A stretch of 64,000 bases of DNA. It comes from Anodontia alba. Its lineage: Eukaryota > Mollusca > Bivalvia > Lucinida > Lucinidae. The notes beneath the pieces were generated by a model that had not been told where the DNA came from, made no database searches, and was given only the letters and a program-made list of their open reading frames with translations. Below, piece by piece: positions 11,559-21,089 of this stretch. The stretch lies in NCBI GenBank assembly GCA_964016985.1, contig OZ024826.1, forward strand, positions 5,509,552 through 5,573,551. The letters are read 5' to 3'. The number at the start of each line of letters is the position of its first letter. Positions within the stretch are counted from its first letter, which is position 1. Made by a program: the position numbers and the translations under genes.

Positions 11559-11849
11559 GGCCTCGGTGGCTTAATTGAATGCGCGTCCGACTGGAGACCA
11601 GGAGGTCGCGGGTTCGACCCCCGCCGAGGTCGGCAGCATTCTTTCGTGAAGATTGATCATGAAATATTTTCTACAGTCATTCTCTCCCTTCCGCTGATGC
11701 AAGAAGGGCAGTTGTCAGTTTCTGGCGAAAGAAGGTGCACAATACTGGTTAACCGCTTAGAGGACTAAGCCTGCCCAGTAAACGTGTGGTTAGGTAAATT
11801 GACCGCGCCCATTGGGTTGACTAGGCTGTAAAACCTCAACACAAACAAA
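11559..11849 (+). mobile_element. tRNA-derived SINE, family A, full length
   Basis: The head reads GGCCTCGGTGGCTTAATTGA (A box) and later GGGTTCGACCCC (B box). The body and the tail CTCAACACAAACAAAT match the other family A copies. The tail abuts CATA repeats and the Tc1-like element. Confidence 0.9.
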
Positions 11850-11861
11850 TACATACATATA

Positions 11862-13448
11862 CTGAAACGAAAAAGAAACGCAGTGTAGAGTTTTTTCCTT
11901 CTTATTTTAACCATTTTTTACGGTGTTTACTATAGTCATACACTTTTACAGATTGTCCTGTGAATGTGAACCGCGGGTATACGAGTCTTTGGTCGATGTG
12001 CTATCTACCCATTGTGTGAAATCATTCAACCGTGCACTACACAGTGCATTGCACGGACAATACGGAAAGCCAAAATTTCGTGCAAAACAAGCATGTTTAA
12101 ACCTTCAGCACAAGATTTCCTCACACCATTTGGTACACTTCAACGATACACAACGCTCTTCGATTCTTTTACCGATTTTTCTTTTCATTTTTACGCTACT
12201 TTGAACTTTTTTTCAATCATGGTACGATTGACTGATGTTCAGAGGGGTACGGCAATTGCGTTGCTGATGCAGGGTCAGAGGCAACAGCAAGTTTCCAATC
12301 ATGTTGGGGTTAACGTCTCAACAATTGAACGTCTTGTTAGACGTTTAAGGGAGACAGGGCATTTAGCAGACCGACCGCGGTCTGGGCGTCCACGCGTGAC
12401 GTCGCGACGTCAAGACAGGACAATCCGTCTGGCACATTTGCGGAATCGTCATCTCACTGCTACCGAAACTGCCCTTAATACAGTAGGTACGCATAATCGA
12501 CAAATTTCTCCGAAGACTGTTGGAAGTCGATTGCGTGAGATTGGTCTTCGAGCTCGTCGTCCATACGTTGGTCTGCCTCTGACCCAGGCACGTAGGTTGC
12601 GTCGTATGGCGTTGTTGACGGCGCATGCGCCCCCGCTATTTCCGATGAGGCAGTGGAGACGAGTTCTTTTTACGGACGAGTCTAGGTTCACTCTCTATCG
12701 CGCAGATGGTCGACGTCGTGTGTATCGACGTCGCGGAGAACGCTTTGCCGACGCCTGTGTTGTCGAACGGGATCGGTTTGGGGGTGGCTCCGTTATGGTC
12801 TGGGGAGGCATTGCTCACGGGATAAAATCACAGTTGATTATTGTTGCGGGCAATATGACCGCAGTAAGGTATAGGGATGAGATCTTGCGTCCTGTTGCAG
12901 TCCCGCTTTTGCAACAACGTAATCTAATTCTGCAGCAGGACAATGCCCGACCACATGTTGCCCGAGTTTGTCAGGATTTCCTGGCAAACAATAACATCGC
13001 ACCACTAGCATGGCCACCGTACAGTCCAGATTTGACCCCAATAGAGCACATGTGGGATGAGCTGGACAGAAGGGTTAGGAAGCGCCGAAATCCCCCCGCA
13101 ACTCTCGCACAACTAAGGAATGCGTTGATCGATGAATGGAATAACATCCCGATGCGAACTGTCAATGCTTTGGTTAACTCTATCCAAAGAATAATTAGGG
13201 CAGCAACGGCAGCAAGAGGGGGGCACACCCGATATTGATTTTCAGTTTGATTTTGATTTCAAGATTTGTGGGGTAGCTACCAATGAACTTCAATAACTCG
13301 AGACTTGTTGATCACAAACCAATGAAATTTGGAACTTTTGTTCCATACATGTACCGTTTTGTAATCATAGTAAAATATTTAACAAACTTTTTCAAACTTG
13401 AATGAAATTTAGGAATAAAATTTACCCTGCGTTTCTTTTTCCTTTCAG
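11862..13448 (+). mobile_element. Tc1-like DNA transposon, complete
   Basis: Terminal inverted repeats: CTGAAACGAAAAAGAAACGC at 11862 and its complement ending CTTTTTCCTTTCAG at 13448. They match over 22 bp with one mismatch, and the element is flanked on both sides by TA, the Tc1/mariner target. The element is 1587 bp with a central transposase gene. It sits in CATA-rich sequence directly after a SINE tail. Confidence 0.92.
12219..13238 (+). CDS. Tc1-like transposase (DD34E), 339 aa, apparently intact
   Basis: The transposase catalyses cut-and-paste transposition by binding the terminal inverted repeats and cutting at their ends. ATG at 12219 was chosen over the in-frame ATG at 12012 because MVRLTDVQRG begins the first helix-turn-helix, as is usual, and the 69 residues before it have no family resemblance and lie in the element's 5' UTR. 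Residues 5-50 form the paired-like HTH; RSGRPR at 54-59 is the GRPR-like linker; a second HTH spans about 60-120. The catalytic triad is D153 (LFTDESRF), D241 (QQDNARPH) and E276 (PIEHMWDEL), with exactly 34 residues between the last two. GGGSVMVWGG at 188-197 and WPPYSPDLTP are typical Tc1 blocks. No stop or frameshift is seen, and the length fits the family (about 340 aa). The GC content is higher than that of the surroundings, which fits a recent arrival. Confidence 0.95.
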   Translation: MVRLTDVQRGTAIALLMQGQRQQQVSNHVGVNVSTIERLVRRLRETGHLADRPRSGRPRVTSRRQDRTIRLAHLRNRHLTATETALNTVGTHNRQISPKTVGSRLREIGLRARRPYVGLPLTQARRLRRMALLTAHAPPLFPMRQWRRVLFTDESRFTLYRADGRRRVYRRRGERFADACVVERDRFGGGSVMVWGGIAHGIKSQLIIVAGNMTAVRYRDEILRPVAVPLLQQRNLILQQDNARPHVARVCQDFLANNNIAPLAWPPYSPDLTPIEHMWDELDRRVRKRRNPPATLAQLRNALIDEWNNIPMRTVNALVNSIQRIIRAATAARGGHTRY

Positions 13449-13466
13449 TATACATTCATACATTTA

Positions 13467-13640
13467 GAAGCCCTCGGCATAGTGTGTGGTTATCTACTCG
13501 CCTCATAAACTACGGGTCGTGAGTTCGATCCCGGGCTTCTCCAGACTTTCGGATGACTCTTTTAACCGAGGTACCGTCTCCGTATGACCTTAGCTGTTGG
13601 TGGGTTGAAAAGCTCAAACACACATACATACATGTCTGTA
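13467..13640 (+). mobile_element. tRNA-derived SINE, family C
   Basis: A tRNA-like head begins GAAGCCCTCGGCATAGTGTG and ends GAGTTCGATCCCGGGCTTC, so the seven-base acceptor arms GAAGCCC/GGGCTTC pair perfectly, while D, anticodon and T stems are eroded. A short body (AGACTTTCGGATGACTC) leads into an ACATACA-rich tail. A real tRNA gene is unlikely because the inner stems do not pair. Confidence 0.65.
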
Positions 13641-13706
13641 CACACGTACATGTGTGCGTTCGTGTATGATTTCATCCGCCCGTCCCTGCCTCCAGCTATC
13701 ACGCTA

Positions 13707-14085
13707 AGAAGCCCATGCAAAGAGCAGCGAAGACTGAGATCAGTCTGCGCATCCAGCCATTCTGCTCGGATTCTAAAATGTTATGCGGGATAGCCAAGAC
13801 TCTGATCAGACTACGCACATATGCAGGCTGAACTGAGTCTCCGCTGGTCACACATTCTTTTGTAGGCTTCTTCGTGCGTCGGCACAATCTATATGGCGGT
13901 TCTCGTGCTTAGTCAGGATCTACGTTTGTATAAAAAAAATGGAAATAATATTATTCAGCCATTCTGCCCAGAGTCTATAATGTTGTGCAGTAGAGCGAAC
14001 TCTTATCAGAATACGCGAATGCGCAGGTTTAACTGAGTCCTCGCTGATCATATAGTCTTCTGTGGGCTTCGTCGTGCGCCGGCTC
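13707..14085. repeat. Two tandem foldback repeats of the GCGCAT/GATCAG family
   Basis: The blocks GATCAGTCTGCGCATCCA, CTGATCAGACTACGCACAT, CAGCCATTCTGC and TCTTCTGTGGGCTTCGTCGT recur in two adjacent diverged copies (13707-13885 and 13955-14085), each with internal inverted symmetry. Confidence 0.6.
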
Positions 14086-14152
14086 AATATATATCGACTC
14101 ACGGTTTTAATGATTTCTGAGAATCTACTTTTGGAGGGAAAAAAAGGAAATA

Positions 14153-14483
14153 CAGTTGACTCTCGTTATCTCGACCTCGCTTATCTCGAATAACCGCTTA
14201 TCTCGAAGTGAAAATCTGGTCCCTGCCTATACATGAAAACCTAACAACCGATGGAAAATATTGTAGAAAAGAGGAGAAATTGCTCCTAAGGAGCAATTTC
14301 TCCTCTTTTCCACAATATTTTCAATATATCTCTAACTTCAAAAGTCCAATTACCTATCAGTTTGTTAAATGTGGTTAATCAAATTATTTTTTCCTCAATT
14401 CTGCAAACCTGATATGTCGAACTACGGATATCTCGAAGTATTTCAGAGAGTCCCTTGGAAGTCGAGATAACGAGAGTCGACTG
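14153..14483. mobile_element. pogo/Tigger-like MITE, copy 1
   Basis: The ends CAGTTGACTCTCGTTATCTC and GATAACGAGAGTCGACTG are inverted repeats flanked by TA on both sides. Subterminal repeats of TTATCTCGAA follow. At the centre (14255-14322) is a near-perfect palindrome with arms GAGGAGAAATTGCTCC and GGAGCAATTTCTCCTC. No ORF. A second copy lies at 48162-48494. Assignment to pogo/Tigger rests on the CAGT ends and TA target. Confidence 0.85.
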
Positions 14484-14606
14484 TAATATTATCTTTAGTA
14501 GACATTTTTTCACTAGGACGGAGAACGGACATGAGTTTGAAATAGGATCTCGTATCAGCTGGGATCATCTCAACATTACTTATTGCGTATCAGCTGAGTG
14601 GAATCG

Positions 14607-14949
14607 TTTGTTTGAATTGAGGTTTAACGTCCCTTTCAACACTATTTAGGTCATTTTGGAGACGTTGCTTCCAATTTAGTGGGACTTTTACCCGACATTG
14701 AGATGAAATGACATCTCAAGCTCTACCTCAAAATGAAACCAGTAGGGTTTATATGCCCTTTCAAGATTATTTCACTTATACAGAGCCGATCGTCAAACAG
14801 AGGTGGGCGGAAGACGGAGAACCCGTTGCAGAACCTGGCGACTCACGTGACCCGAGCGAGATTCGAACCCACAAAGGTGAGAAACCTACAGCGGTGAGGG
14901 ACCTAATGATAAAGAGACAGTGCCCTTACCCCCTAGGCCACGGAGGCCC
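14607..14949 (-). mobile_element. tRNA-derived SINE, family B, full length
   Basis: On the minus strand the head starts near 14949 (GGGCCTCCGTGGCCTAGGGG) with an A box (TGGCCTAGGGGGT) and, 70 bases on, a B box (GGGTTCGAATCTC). The body ends in a CTCAATTCAAACAAACG tail at 14607. That tail resembles the family A tail. Confidence 0.8.
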
Positions 14950-15050
14950 GTTCACTGACGAGGTATAATTACCAATGTCAATACGCAAACGTTTTTATGC
15001 GATATTAATTACTGTTTTTTTTTATCTGTTCCGGGATAGATTAAGTTTTA

Positions 15051-15157
15051 TTTGTTTGTTTGAAATGAGGTTTTACGTCCCCGTCAACAATATTTACGTC
15101 ATTTTGGAGACGTTGCTTCCAATTTGGTGGGACTTTTACCCGACACTGAGATGAAAA
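15051..15157 (-). mobile_element. SINE family B, 3' fragment
   Basis: About 107 bp match the 3' part of the copy at 14607-14949 (TTTGGAGACGTTGCTTCCAA, GGGACTTTTACCCGACA), including the CAAACAAA-type tail. Confidence 0.8.
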
Positions 15158-15164
15158 GAAAATA

Positions 15165-15260
15165 ATTTTTACACTATTTTTAGTATCTGTGCACAAAATG
15201 TCACATACCTCTGGTGCGGCCTAACAGCCCGCAAGTTAAAACATGGCCTGTACGGCTTGG

Positions 15261-15291
<31 letters not shown>

Positions 15292-16010
15292 AAAAAAACC
15301 AAAAAAACAACAACTGCTTTTTACACAATTTTTAGTATCTGTGCAGACAGAAAAAAAAAATGATTTTTTACTTTTTTCATTACGAAAACACGCCTATTCA
15401 AATATGCTGAAAATTTTACCACCAAAAAATGAAAAATTTTTTGATAAACAATTCAGATATTTCATATTTCTGATCAAAACATAGATTGTGGGTACTCGTT
15501 AGAACCGTCTCGCCGAGGCGGTTCTAACGAGTACCCACAATCTATGTTTTTGAGCAGAAATAAGAAAATTAATGTATACCCCTGTAAACCCCAGTTTTAC
15601 TATATAAAAGTGGGGTTTAAGGGGGTCAAATTTATATAGGTGTGTTCTCGTGATGACACTATTTTTAGTATCTGTGCACAAAATGTCACATACCTCTGGC
15701 GCGGCCTAATAGTCCGCAAGTTAAGATATGGCCTGTGCAGACTGAAAAAGAAAAAAAAACAAAAAAAAAAAAAAACAAAAAAAAACAAACAAAAAAAAAA
15801 AAAAAAAAAAATAAGCAAACAAAAAAAAAAAAAAAAAAAACGCTTTTTACACTATTTTTAGTGTGCAGACTGAACAAAAAAAAAAAAAAAAAAAAAAATT
15901 TACACTATTTTTGGTATCTGTACACAAAATGTCACATGATTATTTACAATATTTTTAGTGTCTGTGTACAAAATGTCACATACATCAGGTCTGATCTAAC
16001 AACCTGTTTG
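15165..16010. repeat. A-rich repeat array with a 90-bp unit, split by a MITE
   Basis: A unit beginning CACTATTTTTAGTATCTGTG and CACAAAATGTCACATACCTC, then GCGGCCTAAYAGYCCGC, recurs at about 15168, 15320, 15657, 15848 and 15940, each ending in long A runs with scattered C (15259-15300, 15745-15840, 15877-15898). Foldback MITE copy 2 interrupts the array. The Lys- or Phe-rich frames here are low-complexity artefacts. Confidence 0.8.
15378..15655 (+). mobile_element. Foldback MITE family F, copy 2
   Basis: Ends CATTACGAAAACACGCCTAT and TATAGGTGTGTTCTCGTGAT. The central palindrome is GGTACTCGTTAGAACCGTCT with GGCGGTTCTAACGAGTACC. The segment TATAAAAGTGGGGTTTAAGG marks the right half. Confidence 0.92.
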
Positions 16011-16098
16011 TGAAAAAGGAGGCTATTGCGGAACATGTTTTTTAAATTGTATGAATAATAAAACAAATACAAAGTGGGGAAATCTGACTATGTTCTCA

Positions 16099-16380
16099 CA
16101 TTACGAAAACACGCCTATTCAAATATATTGAGAATTTTACCACCAAAACGATTGAAATTTTTCAGATAAAATATCCTGATATTTTTCATATTTCAGCTCA
16201 ATATATAGATTGTTGGTATACGTAAGAACCGCCTCGGCGAGGCGGTTCTGACAAGCATCCACAATCAATGTTTTTGAACAGAAATAAAAAAAAATAATGT
16301 ATTCCCCTGTAAACCCTAATTTTACTATATAAAAGTGGGGTTTAAGGGGGTCAAAATTATATTGGCGTGTTTTCGTGATG
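16099..16380 (+). mobile_element. Foldback MITE family F, copy 3
   Basis: Same ends and order as the other family F copies (CATTACGAAAACACGCCTAT at left, GGCGTGTTTTCGTGATG at right), with a more diverged centre. Confidence 0.92.
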
Positions 16381-16648
16381 TATTATGACAGCATGGTCCA
16401 CCACCTGATGAGACTTACAGAGAAGTCGAAATATGTTTCTTTTATTAGCATTTTACTTTTTTATTATTATTATTTATTCAATTCAAGCAAACAACATTAA
16501 TATAAGTAATAATAATCACAAAGTAGTTGGCTAATTGCAAAAACAAAAAAATACCCAGGTAATGAAGTTCAGGAACTTATCTGCATAGATGATTACTGGT
16601 TACACACCCCTATTAATTTCTCCATAAACTACAATGCTAAGAAATCAA

Positions 16649-16929
16649 AAGTGTCTCACCTGCTACAGTTCCAAGGGCCTAAATCAGATCCAGGTTTTGG
16701 CGGGATGTGACAGCCACTTGAGTCAGTAACAGGTCCTGGGATTTTCATGTCCTCTTCACCACTTCGAAAACACATAACATTGCCCGCCATATGACATCCC
16801 AAAAATTCCTCCTGTTCAGGGTCACAAACTGGAATGAGCGACCAACTCGTTGTAGCACTCCACCCAGCCAAATACAGAATCTTTTACTATCTGGAACTTG
16901 TCTCCTCCAGGAACCTCCTGTGGTCTGAA
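16649..16929 (-). pseudogene. Possible exon remnant of an unidentified gene
   Basis: On the minus strand the stretch is bounded by a good acceptor (TTTATTTCAG at its start) and a good donor (CAGGTGAGA at its end). Inside, one frame reads QEVPGGDKFQIVKDSVFGWV and stops; shifting by one base gives CDPEQEEFLGCHMAGNVMC and then SSGCHIPPKPGSDLGPWNC up to the donor. The Cys/Gly/Pro-rich wording looks like real protein, but a frameshift is needed to join the parts. I do not recognise the family. It may be a decayed exon, a captured gene piece, or chance. Confidence 0.35.
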
Positions 16930-17224
16930 ATAAATAGAACAATGCAGTCTTTTTTATCTTGCACTGTATACAACATCTACTACGTACACTCTACTTTTCA
17001 GATAGGACTACGTCAATAGTATTCTGGTTCCTACTGACTTCTGGATACGAGCGTATTCTGTGCGCCAATTGAGTAACGTCACTACTCAGAAACCCTATAG
17101 GAGTAAATTCATTCCGTCCGACGCAGCAAATTCGATCCTAACATAAATAGTTGAAAAGCATAACATGTAGTCCCGCACTGCATGACCGTATCAAAGATTA
17201 GAGCGAGCGAGGAGAGGTAACTGC

Positions 17225-17402
17225 CAGACTGCATAACGGTGCGGTTAACACGAATTGAGAGGGTGGACGGGGCGGGGGAGGCAGGGATAGCCTACGAGGA
17301 TAGGGGGAGGGGGACGGGGGTAAAGGGGCGGGGGACGGGGGAAGAGGGGCGGGAGACGGGGGAAGCGGGGGGGGGGGGGTAGGGAAACTTTGGGGGCGGG
17401 TG
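17225..17402. repeat. G-rich low-complexity tract
   Basis: Runs of three to fourteen G are separated by short A/C spacers (for example GGGGGAGGGGGACGGGGG). Strong quadruplex-forming potential on the plus strand. Flanks carry no gene that I can support. Confidence 0.85.
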
Positions 17403-18150
17403 TTATACCAAAATTTGTTGTATTTTACTGATTTTACTCTATCTTTATGTACCGGTACAATAATTGGGTATTAGAAGTGTCTAATAGACGTATTGAAGTA
17501 AATTCAGGTATATTAACAATGAATCCGGCGTTGATTTCACTTCACCGACAAGGAGTGTTCCGCCAAGCGTGGTTTAGATTGACTTCGTTTACGTCCGATT
17601 TCGGTTTATCTCTCGTTGATTACTTCACTTTGATTCCGAAAGTTCACAAATAGCCGTTGTTTCGGTGGCAATCCACACTTTTAGAAATAAGTATCCTTCT
17701 GCCGTAGACAATCGTTTTATTTGCTCATTGTTGGATAAGAACTTTTGCGCTGTTCAAAAAAACAAACAAAACAAAAAAACTTCATGATCCAACAGGAATT
17801 TTCTGATAGGTGTTCCAAACACGGAATATATATACACGTTGTCCGGTGGGGGGTTGGGTGAGGCAAAGGTGTCGTGTATCTTACGTCACCAGGCGTCCAA
17901 CTGATATTTGCTTACAGTTGGGCAAGGCCTGCTATCCTTGCAGAAGGTAAAGGTAGACGGAGAATGTTTTTATTTCTTCTGTTTCTTCACTTTCATTCAT
18001 TTTCCTTTCTCCCCCGTCCCTCCCTTTCATCCCCTCTACTGTCTCCTATCTCTTTTCTCCCTTTCTCTGGGAGACGACACAAAATGACCCACAAGTGTTG
18101 ACGTGTCGATAAACCCGATATCAATCAGATCAATCACGATCGTTGCCCGG
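17403..18150. other. Gene-free stretch
   Basis: Holds only short ORFs (for example 68 codons at 17447-17653) without recognisable domains, and a pyrimidine-rich tract near 17970-18070. Confidence 0.5.
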
Positions 18151-18501
18151 TGACAAAACAAAGACCATTCACGGACTTACGGACCAATAGAAATTCCGTG
18201 TCCGTGGTCGTGAATAGTCTGTATTAATTGCAAAATATAGTAACTGCTAATTGGTCCGGGAGTAGTCCGTGAATAGTCCATAATTAGTCCGTAATTTGTG
18301 CATCGTACATCGGTCCGTTATAGCAATCAGATCGTCTGTGAAAAGTCCTTGGGCAGTGAATGGTCAGTTATGGTCCGAAAATTGGTCCGTAAATGGTCCC
18401 TAGCAGCAATAACATGGTCAGTTAATTGAAAACTACAAAATAACTTAATAATAAATCATAATTTTAATTGATTGTTTCCTTTGACCTGTAAGTTAAACAC
18501 T

Positions 18502-18541
<40 letters not shown>

Positions 18542-19853
18542 ATAATTTGACTTGTCGTACTGAATGTGTGGTATTTTGTCACCTTGGATGAAACCGTTTT
18601 TGGCGTTTTGAACATGTGAACATAAAGCCAGAATCTGGCATGCGGAAGATACATAACAGTGGAATCCCGGTCACTTTAAGCAAACTGAGTAAGTAAACTC
18701 AGGAACGGATACAGTCAGATCCAAATCTAACCCCCAACACCAAAGGTAAAGACAGACAAATAAAATTAAGCACCCTCAAAATGAACAGATGGCAAGCAGA
18801 GCTGGCAACTTTTTTCCCAAGATGGTGGCAACTCTGTTACCAAAACTTATAAACTGAATTATCTTCTTAAACATAGATAATTGTTAAAAGTAAAACATTA
18901 GAAAGTGAAACACTACATTTAACAAAAAGTACTACAATGAAAGTCTGCCTCGGAACGATCAGTAATGAATTACTCGGGGGTACGCGTGTATGTGTGTAAG
19001 TGTGTGTGGGGGCGGGGGGGGGGGGGGACAGGGAGCTTAAGCTATCTTTACAGGATCCCAATCCTCGCTCTCAGCCTCCATAGTAGTAAAAATGTAAAAA
19101 TATATATATATTTGTTCGGTCCGTTTGGATGTCTTCTAACTCATCCGTTAATCATTACGGGCAACAAACAAATCACAGATAACGTCTATAATGAAGCACA
19201 ATTGATAATACACTATTATGTTTTGATTCTCAAGTCCTTTGATAAGATGATCACTCATTTTAGAGACAGTATATGTTATGCCTCTAGGATCAATTCCGTT
19301 GAGGATGCTGACCATATTTGCAATGGTGTAAAACCACAGTCATTTGTATTCGTTTGTACAGAGCATTTAAAGTGTCTAACAAAGATTTTCGGCATAGGGC
19401 TAAACATCATGTTTGCAATTGCCATTTCAGCGGCAGTGGAAATGTAAGTACCGCCATATCATACAAACTGACAACATCATCACTGCAGTTAAATTTCGAG
19501 AAACAAATGCAATGCAGACCTACATCATTAGGATGGGTATAAAAAATCTGTTCAATTGGATTACTTCAACGTACATGTAGGTATCTATGACAATGTAAAG
19601 TCACGTTATCCATAAGGTCACGTTATTCCGATTTTTGACATTACTCCTAGTTTTTCATATATCATAAGTGGCGTTCGTAATTTAAACAACGGTCCGTGCT
19701 TTGTCAAGTCCGTGAATAATAGGGTCCGTGGTTTGTCAAGTCCCTGAATTGTAGGTCCGTGCCCGTGAATAATTTGTCCGTATTTTGTTATGCAGTCCGT
19801 GTATTGTCAATAGGTCAGTAAATCCGTGTCCGTAAGTGGTCCGTGTTTTGTCA
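18151..19853. mobile_element. Element with inverted ends and iterated TCCGTGAA-like motifs
   Basis: The left end TGACAAAACAAAGACCATTC and the right end TAAGTGGTCCGTGTTTTGTCA are inverted repeats of about 30 bp. The first 270 bp and the last 180 bp are studded with GGTCCGTGAATAGTCCG-like motifs in both orientations. Between lie poly-T, a 12-G run and ORFs up to 160 codons with no recognisable domain. No target-site duplication was identified. Confidence 0.5.
18505..18540. repeat. Poly-T run, 36 bases
   Basis: Uninterrupted T run inside the TIR element; could be a retrotransposon tail read on the other strand, but no retroelement body adjoins it. Confidence 0.9.
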
Positions 19854-20339
19854 ACCACCACACACGTTCGACATTTAACTCTCAGCTTTTGAGAAAACCA
19901 CGAAAAAGATTATTGTTCTCAAGGACCCCTAAGTGTGGGACCATGCTTATCAAGAAATATTAAAAGAAGATGCAGATTTACATGGTATTCTTGAGTTTTG
20001 ATTTCCGTAATTAATACGACTGTTTTTGTGCCAATGTGGATCAGTTAAGGCCCGGACCTAGGCCCACCACATTTTTTTCTTGACCAGTTTAGGACGGATC
20101 AAGGCTTACCACCTTGTGATACCTGTTTTCCGTATGGCTCATATGCAGGCCCTTACGCAGACTTTTGAAATGGAGGGTGCAAATCTTTAGCTATTCTGTA
20201 AAGGGGGTGCAAATGCTAAGGAAATACCGATTTTGGGGCAAAAATTAGGGGTGTAGTTTGGGGTCAAAATCTGCATGAATGTATATTACATAGTCATGTT
20301 TGAATCTAATTATAGCGTTAGGGATATTAGAAATTCTGA

Positions 20340-20476
20340 TTTAGGGGAGGGAATAATTTGCTTCGGGGAGGGAAGTGGGGGAAAGGGGGAAGGGAAGTGG
20401 GGGAAAAGGGGGAGGGAAAAGGGGGTGGACAGGGAAGTGGGAAATGCCTACCCCCCCCCCCCCCCCCTGTCCACCC
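20340..20476. repeat. G-rich tract followed by a C run
   Basis: About 100 bp of GGGGGAAAGGGGGAAGGGAA type are followed by a run of 14 C. The two halves could pair with each other or form a quadruplex. Confidence 0.85.
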
Positions 20477-20597
20477 CTCCGAATTGCCTCCCTTGAACAG
20501 AAAAAAAAATATTTCATTTTGGAATTTTATAGTGGCTGTAAACCAAAATTAAACAAAAATAACACAAACAAAAATAACTTAAAACTCTTCTAAATGG

Positions 20598-20650
20598 TTG
20601 TTGTCGATTGTTGACGGTTGTTGTCGGTTGTTGACGGTTGTTGTCGGTAA
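20598..20650. repeat. 20-bp tandem repeat
   Basis: GGTTGTTGACGGTTGTTGTC occurs about 2.5 times. The same motif appears on the other strand near 11031-11062. Confidence 0.85.
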
Positions 20651-20684
20651 GTAGCAAGACCCGAGGATATAGTCTAAAGAAGTA

Positions 20685-20966
20685 CAGGCAAGTTACATAA
20701 GAGAGATAATCTCAAATCTGAATGACAGGTTAAGTTATATAAATAGGTCCTCAATCCTCAATAGAGAATACAGATAAGTTACATTAGACAGATAATCTCA
20801 GATTTTAATGATTATCTCAAATTTTTCATGGATGATATGGGCCAATCAGAGGGCCTATCTTAAGAAGTTCAAGTAAGTTACATTATAGAGATATTTATTC
20901 ATTTTTTTTAATTAAATATTTAAATTAAAAGTAAGTTACATTAGTGAGATAATCTCAAATCTGAAT
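20685..20966. repeat. Short diverged repeats of AAGTTACATTAGAGAGATAA
   Basis: Four diverged copies of a 35-bp block (AGTTACATTAGAGAGATAAT then CTCAAATCTGAATGA) lie just before the RNase H fragment. Confidence 0.6.
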
Positions 20967-21089
20967 GATGGCACAGTGGCAATTTCCACGGATGGTTCAT
21001 CTGTAGGTAACTCGGGGCCAACTGGAGGAAGTGCTGTGATTTATTTGAATGGTCTTCATATACAGTAACCCAGTTCTCCTAATGCACTA

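Noticed and set aside
11559..11640. Possible functional tRNA gene at the SINE A head
   Set aside because: The same head leads into the same body at several loci and no canonical cloverleaf or terminator is seen.
12012..12218. 69-residue N-terminal extension of the Tc1-like transposase
   Set aside because: No family similarity; the usual start MVRLTDVQRG is at 12219 and the extension lies in the element's 5' UTR.
13467..13543. Possible functional tRNA gene
   Set aside because: Acceptor arms pair, but D, anticodon and T stems do not, and a SINE body follows.
15640..16013. Lys-rich and Phe-rich frames
   Set aside because: Artefacts of poly-A runs with scattered C on opposite strands.
18965..19447. 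160-codon frame in the TIR element
   Set aside because: It starts in a G-rich microsatellite and no transposase or other motif is visible.
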